Shown here one piece after another: positions 7,000 to 7,539 of a DNA stretch of 7,539 nt (position 1 is its first letter; each line of letters begins with the position of its first letter). This DNA is from Roseiarcus sp031367195 (GTDB taxonomy: Bacteria; Pseudomonadota; Alphaproteobacteria; Rhizobiales; Beijerinckiaceae), in the NCBI GenBank assembly GCA_031367195.1, contig JANLPL010000343.1:1-7539 (forward strand), in the 5' to 3' direction. Made by a program: the position numbers and the translations under genes. The notes beneath the pieces are model-generated. The model did not search any database. It worked only from the letters and a program-made list of their open reading frames with translations, and was not told the origin of the DNA.

Positions 7000-7539
7000 T
7001 CAAGCGCCAGGCTCCTTCCAGATCTTCCACGGCGCCTTGCCCGAGGCCCACAATTCCTCAAGCTGCCGGCGGTCGCGCAACGTGTCCATCGGCTGCCAGA
7101 AGCCGTCGTGATAGTGGACGCCGAGTTGGCCTTCGGCCGCCAGCCGCTCCAGCGGCTCGCGCTCCCACACGCTCGCGTCGCCCTCGATATATTCGCCGAC
7201 CTTGGGCGAGCACACAAAGAAGCCGCCATTGATCCAACCGCCGTCGCCCCTCGGCTTTTCCTGAAAGCCGGTGACGCGGTCGCCCTCGGCCAGGATCGCG
7301 CCGTAGCGGCCGGGCGGGCGCACGGCGGTGACGGTGGCGAGCCGCCCGCTGCGCTTGTGCGCGGCGATCAGCGCGGGAATGTCGACGTCGGCGACGCCGT
7401 CGCCATAGGTGAGACAGAACGCGTCGTCGCCGGCGAGATGGGGCAGAATGCGCTTGATGCGACCGCCGATCTGCGTCGTCTCGCCGGTTTCAATCAAGGT
7501 GACGGTCCACGGCTCGGCCGCCGCGCGATGCAGGATCAT
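7000..7539 (-). CDS. rfbF: Glucose-1-phosphate cytidylyltransferase, N-terminus beyond the window
   Basis: The C-terminal 179 residues of RfbF, which makes CDP-glucose and pyrophosphate from CTP and glucose 1-phosphate, the entry step to CDP-linked deoxyhexoses. The match to the Salmonella enzyme, recalled from memory, is close: EPWTVTLIETG, GGRIKR, TYGDGVADVDI with the metal-binding Asp, PPGRYGA, FQEKPRGDG, INGGFFV and GFWQPMDTLRD. The GFWQPMDTLRD segment separates this family from the dTDP-glucose enzyme RmlA. The family is about 257 residues long, so roughly 80 N-terminal residues, including the GGLGTRL nucleotide-binding loop, lie past the right edge. The Met at the edge aligns with an internal position and is not the start. 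This is the most upstream gene of the operon in view. Confidence 0.95.
   Translation of the reverse strand: MILHRAAAEPWTVTLIETGETTQIGGRIKRILPHLAGDDAFCLTYGDGVADVDIPALIAAHKRSGRLATVTAVRPPGRYGAILAEGDRVTGFQEKPRGDGGWINGGFFVCSPKVGEYIEGDASVWEREPLERLAAEGQLGVHYHDGFWQPMDTLRDRRQLEELWASGKAPWKIWKEPGA

Larger units (their letters stand above)
5355..7539 (-). other. Coupled nucleotide-sugar operon (rfbF, SDR, rfbC, leading into the SDR-methyltransferase gene)
   Basis: The four minus-strand genes are separated by 17 nt, then overlap by 4 nt (ATGA, 5918-5921) and by 4 nt (GTGA, 5355-5358). No promoter or terminator is visible between them. Such overlaps usually mean one transcript with translational re-initiation. 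The operon continues to the right, beyond the window, and ends with the SDR-methyltransferase gene at 2980. Confidence 0.8.

Noticed and set aside
6983..7051. A longer N-terminus for the SDR gene
   Set aside because: It would overlap rfbF by 52 nt and put 23 unrelated residues before the Rossmann strand that normally starts such proteins.

Overview
The window reads as high-GC chromosomal DNA of an alphaproteobacterium, probably of the order Hyphomicrobiales (inference). The grounds are the GroES and GroEL sequences, a heat-shock promoter of the alphaproteobacterial type (CTTG, 18 nt, CCTATCT), and strong G/C bias at third codon positions. Nothing in it looks like a phage, transposon, CRISPR array, tRNA or rRNA.

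Layout. (1) Positions 1-747, minus strand: the N-terminal 249 codons of an unrecognised multi-pass membrane protein that runs off the left edge. Part of its hydrophobic core is encoded by 13 copies of a hexanucleotide. (2) Positions 748-945: a divergent intergenic region with a sigma-32-type promoter and a leader of about 90 nt with two hairpins. (3) Positions 946-2921, plus strand: groES and groEL, closed by a strong intrinsic terminator with a UUCG loop. (4) Positions 2980-7539, minus strand, convergent with groEL: the downstream end of a nucleotide-sugar operon. In transcription order it holds rfbF (glucose-1-phosphate cytidylyltransferase, N-terminus outside the window), an extended SDR epimerase/reductase, an RmlC-type 3,5-epimerase, and a 792-residue protein joining an SDR domain, two beta-rich segments and a SAM methyltransferase domain.

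How the genes work together. GroES and GroEL form the chaperonin. The minus-strand genes are tightly packed (17-nt gap, then ATGA and GTGA overlaps), so they are probably co-transcribed and translationally coupled. RfbF would make CDP-glucose. The SDRs, the epimerase and the methyltransferase would turn a CDP-4-keto-6-deoxyhexose into a modified, probably methylated, sugar for a surface polysaccharide. Neither SDR shows the Asp-Glu pair of sugar 4,6-dehydratases, so that step should be encoded outside the window, most likely upstream (to the right) of rfbF.

The items most worth a second look are the SDR/beta/methyltransferase fusion and the hexamer-encoded membrane segment. I found no evidence for a wholly new defence or mobile system.
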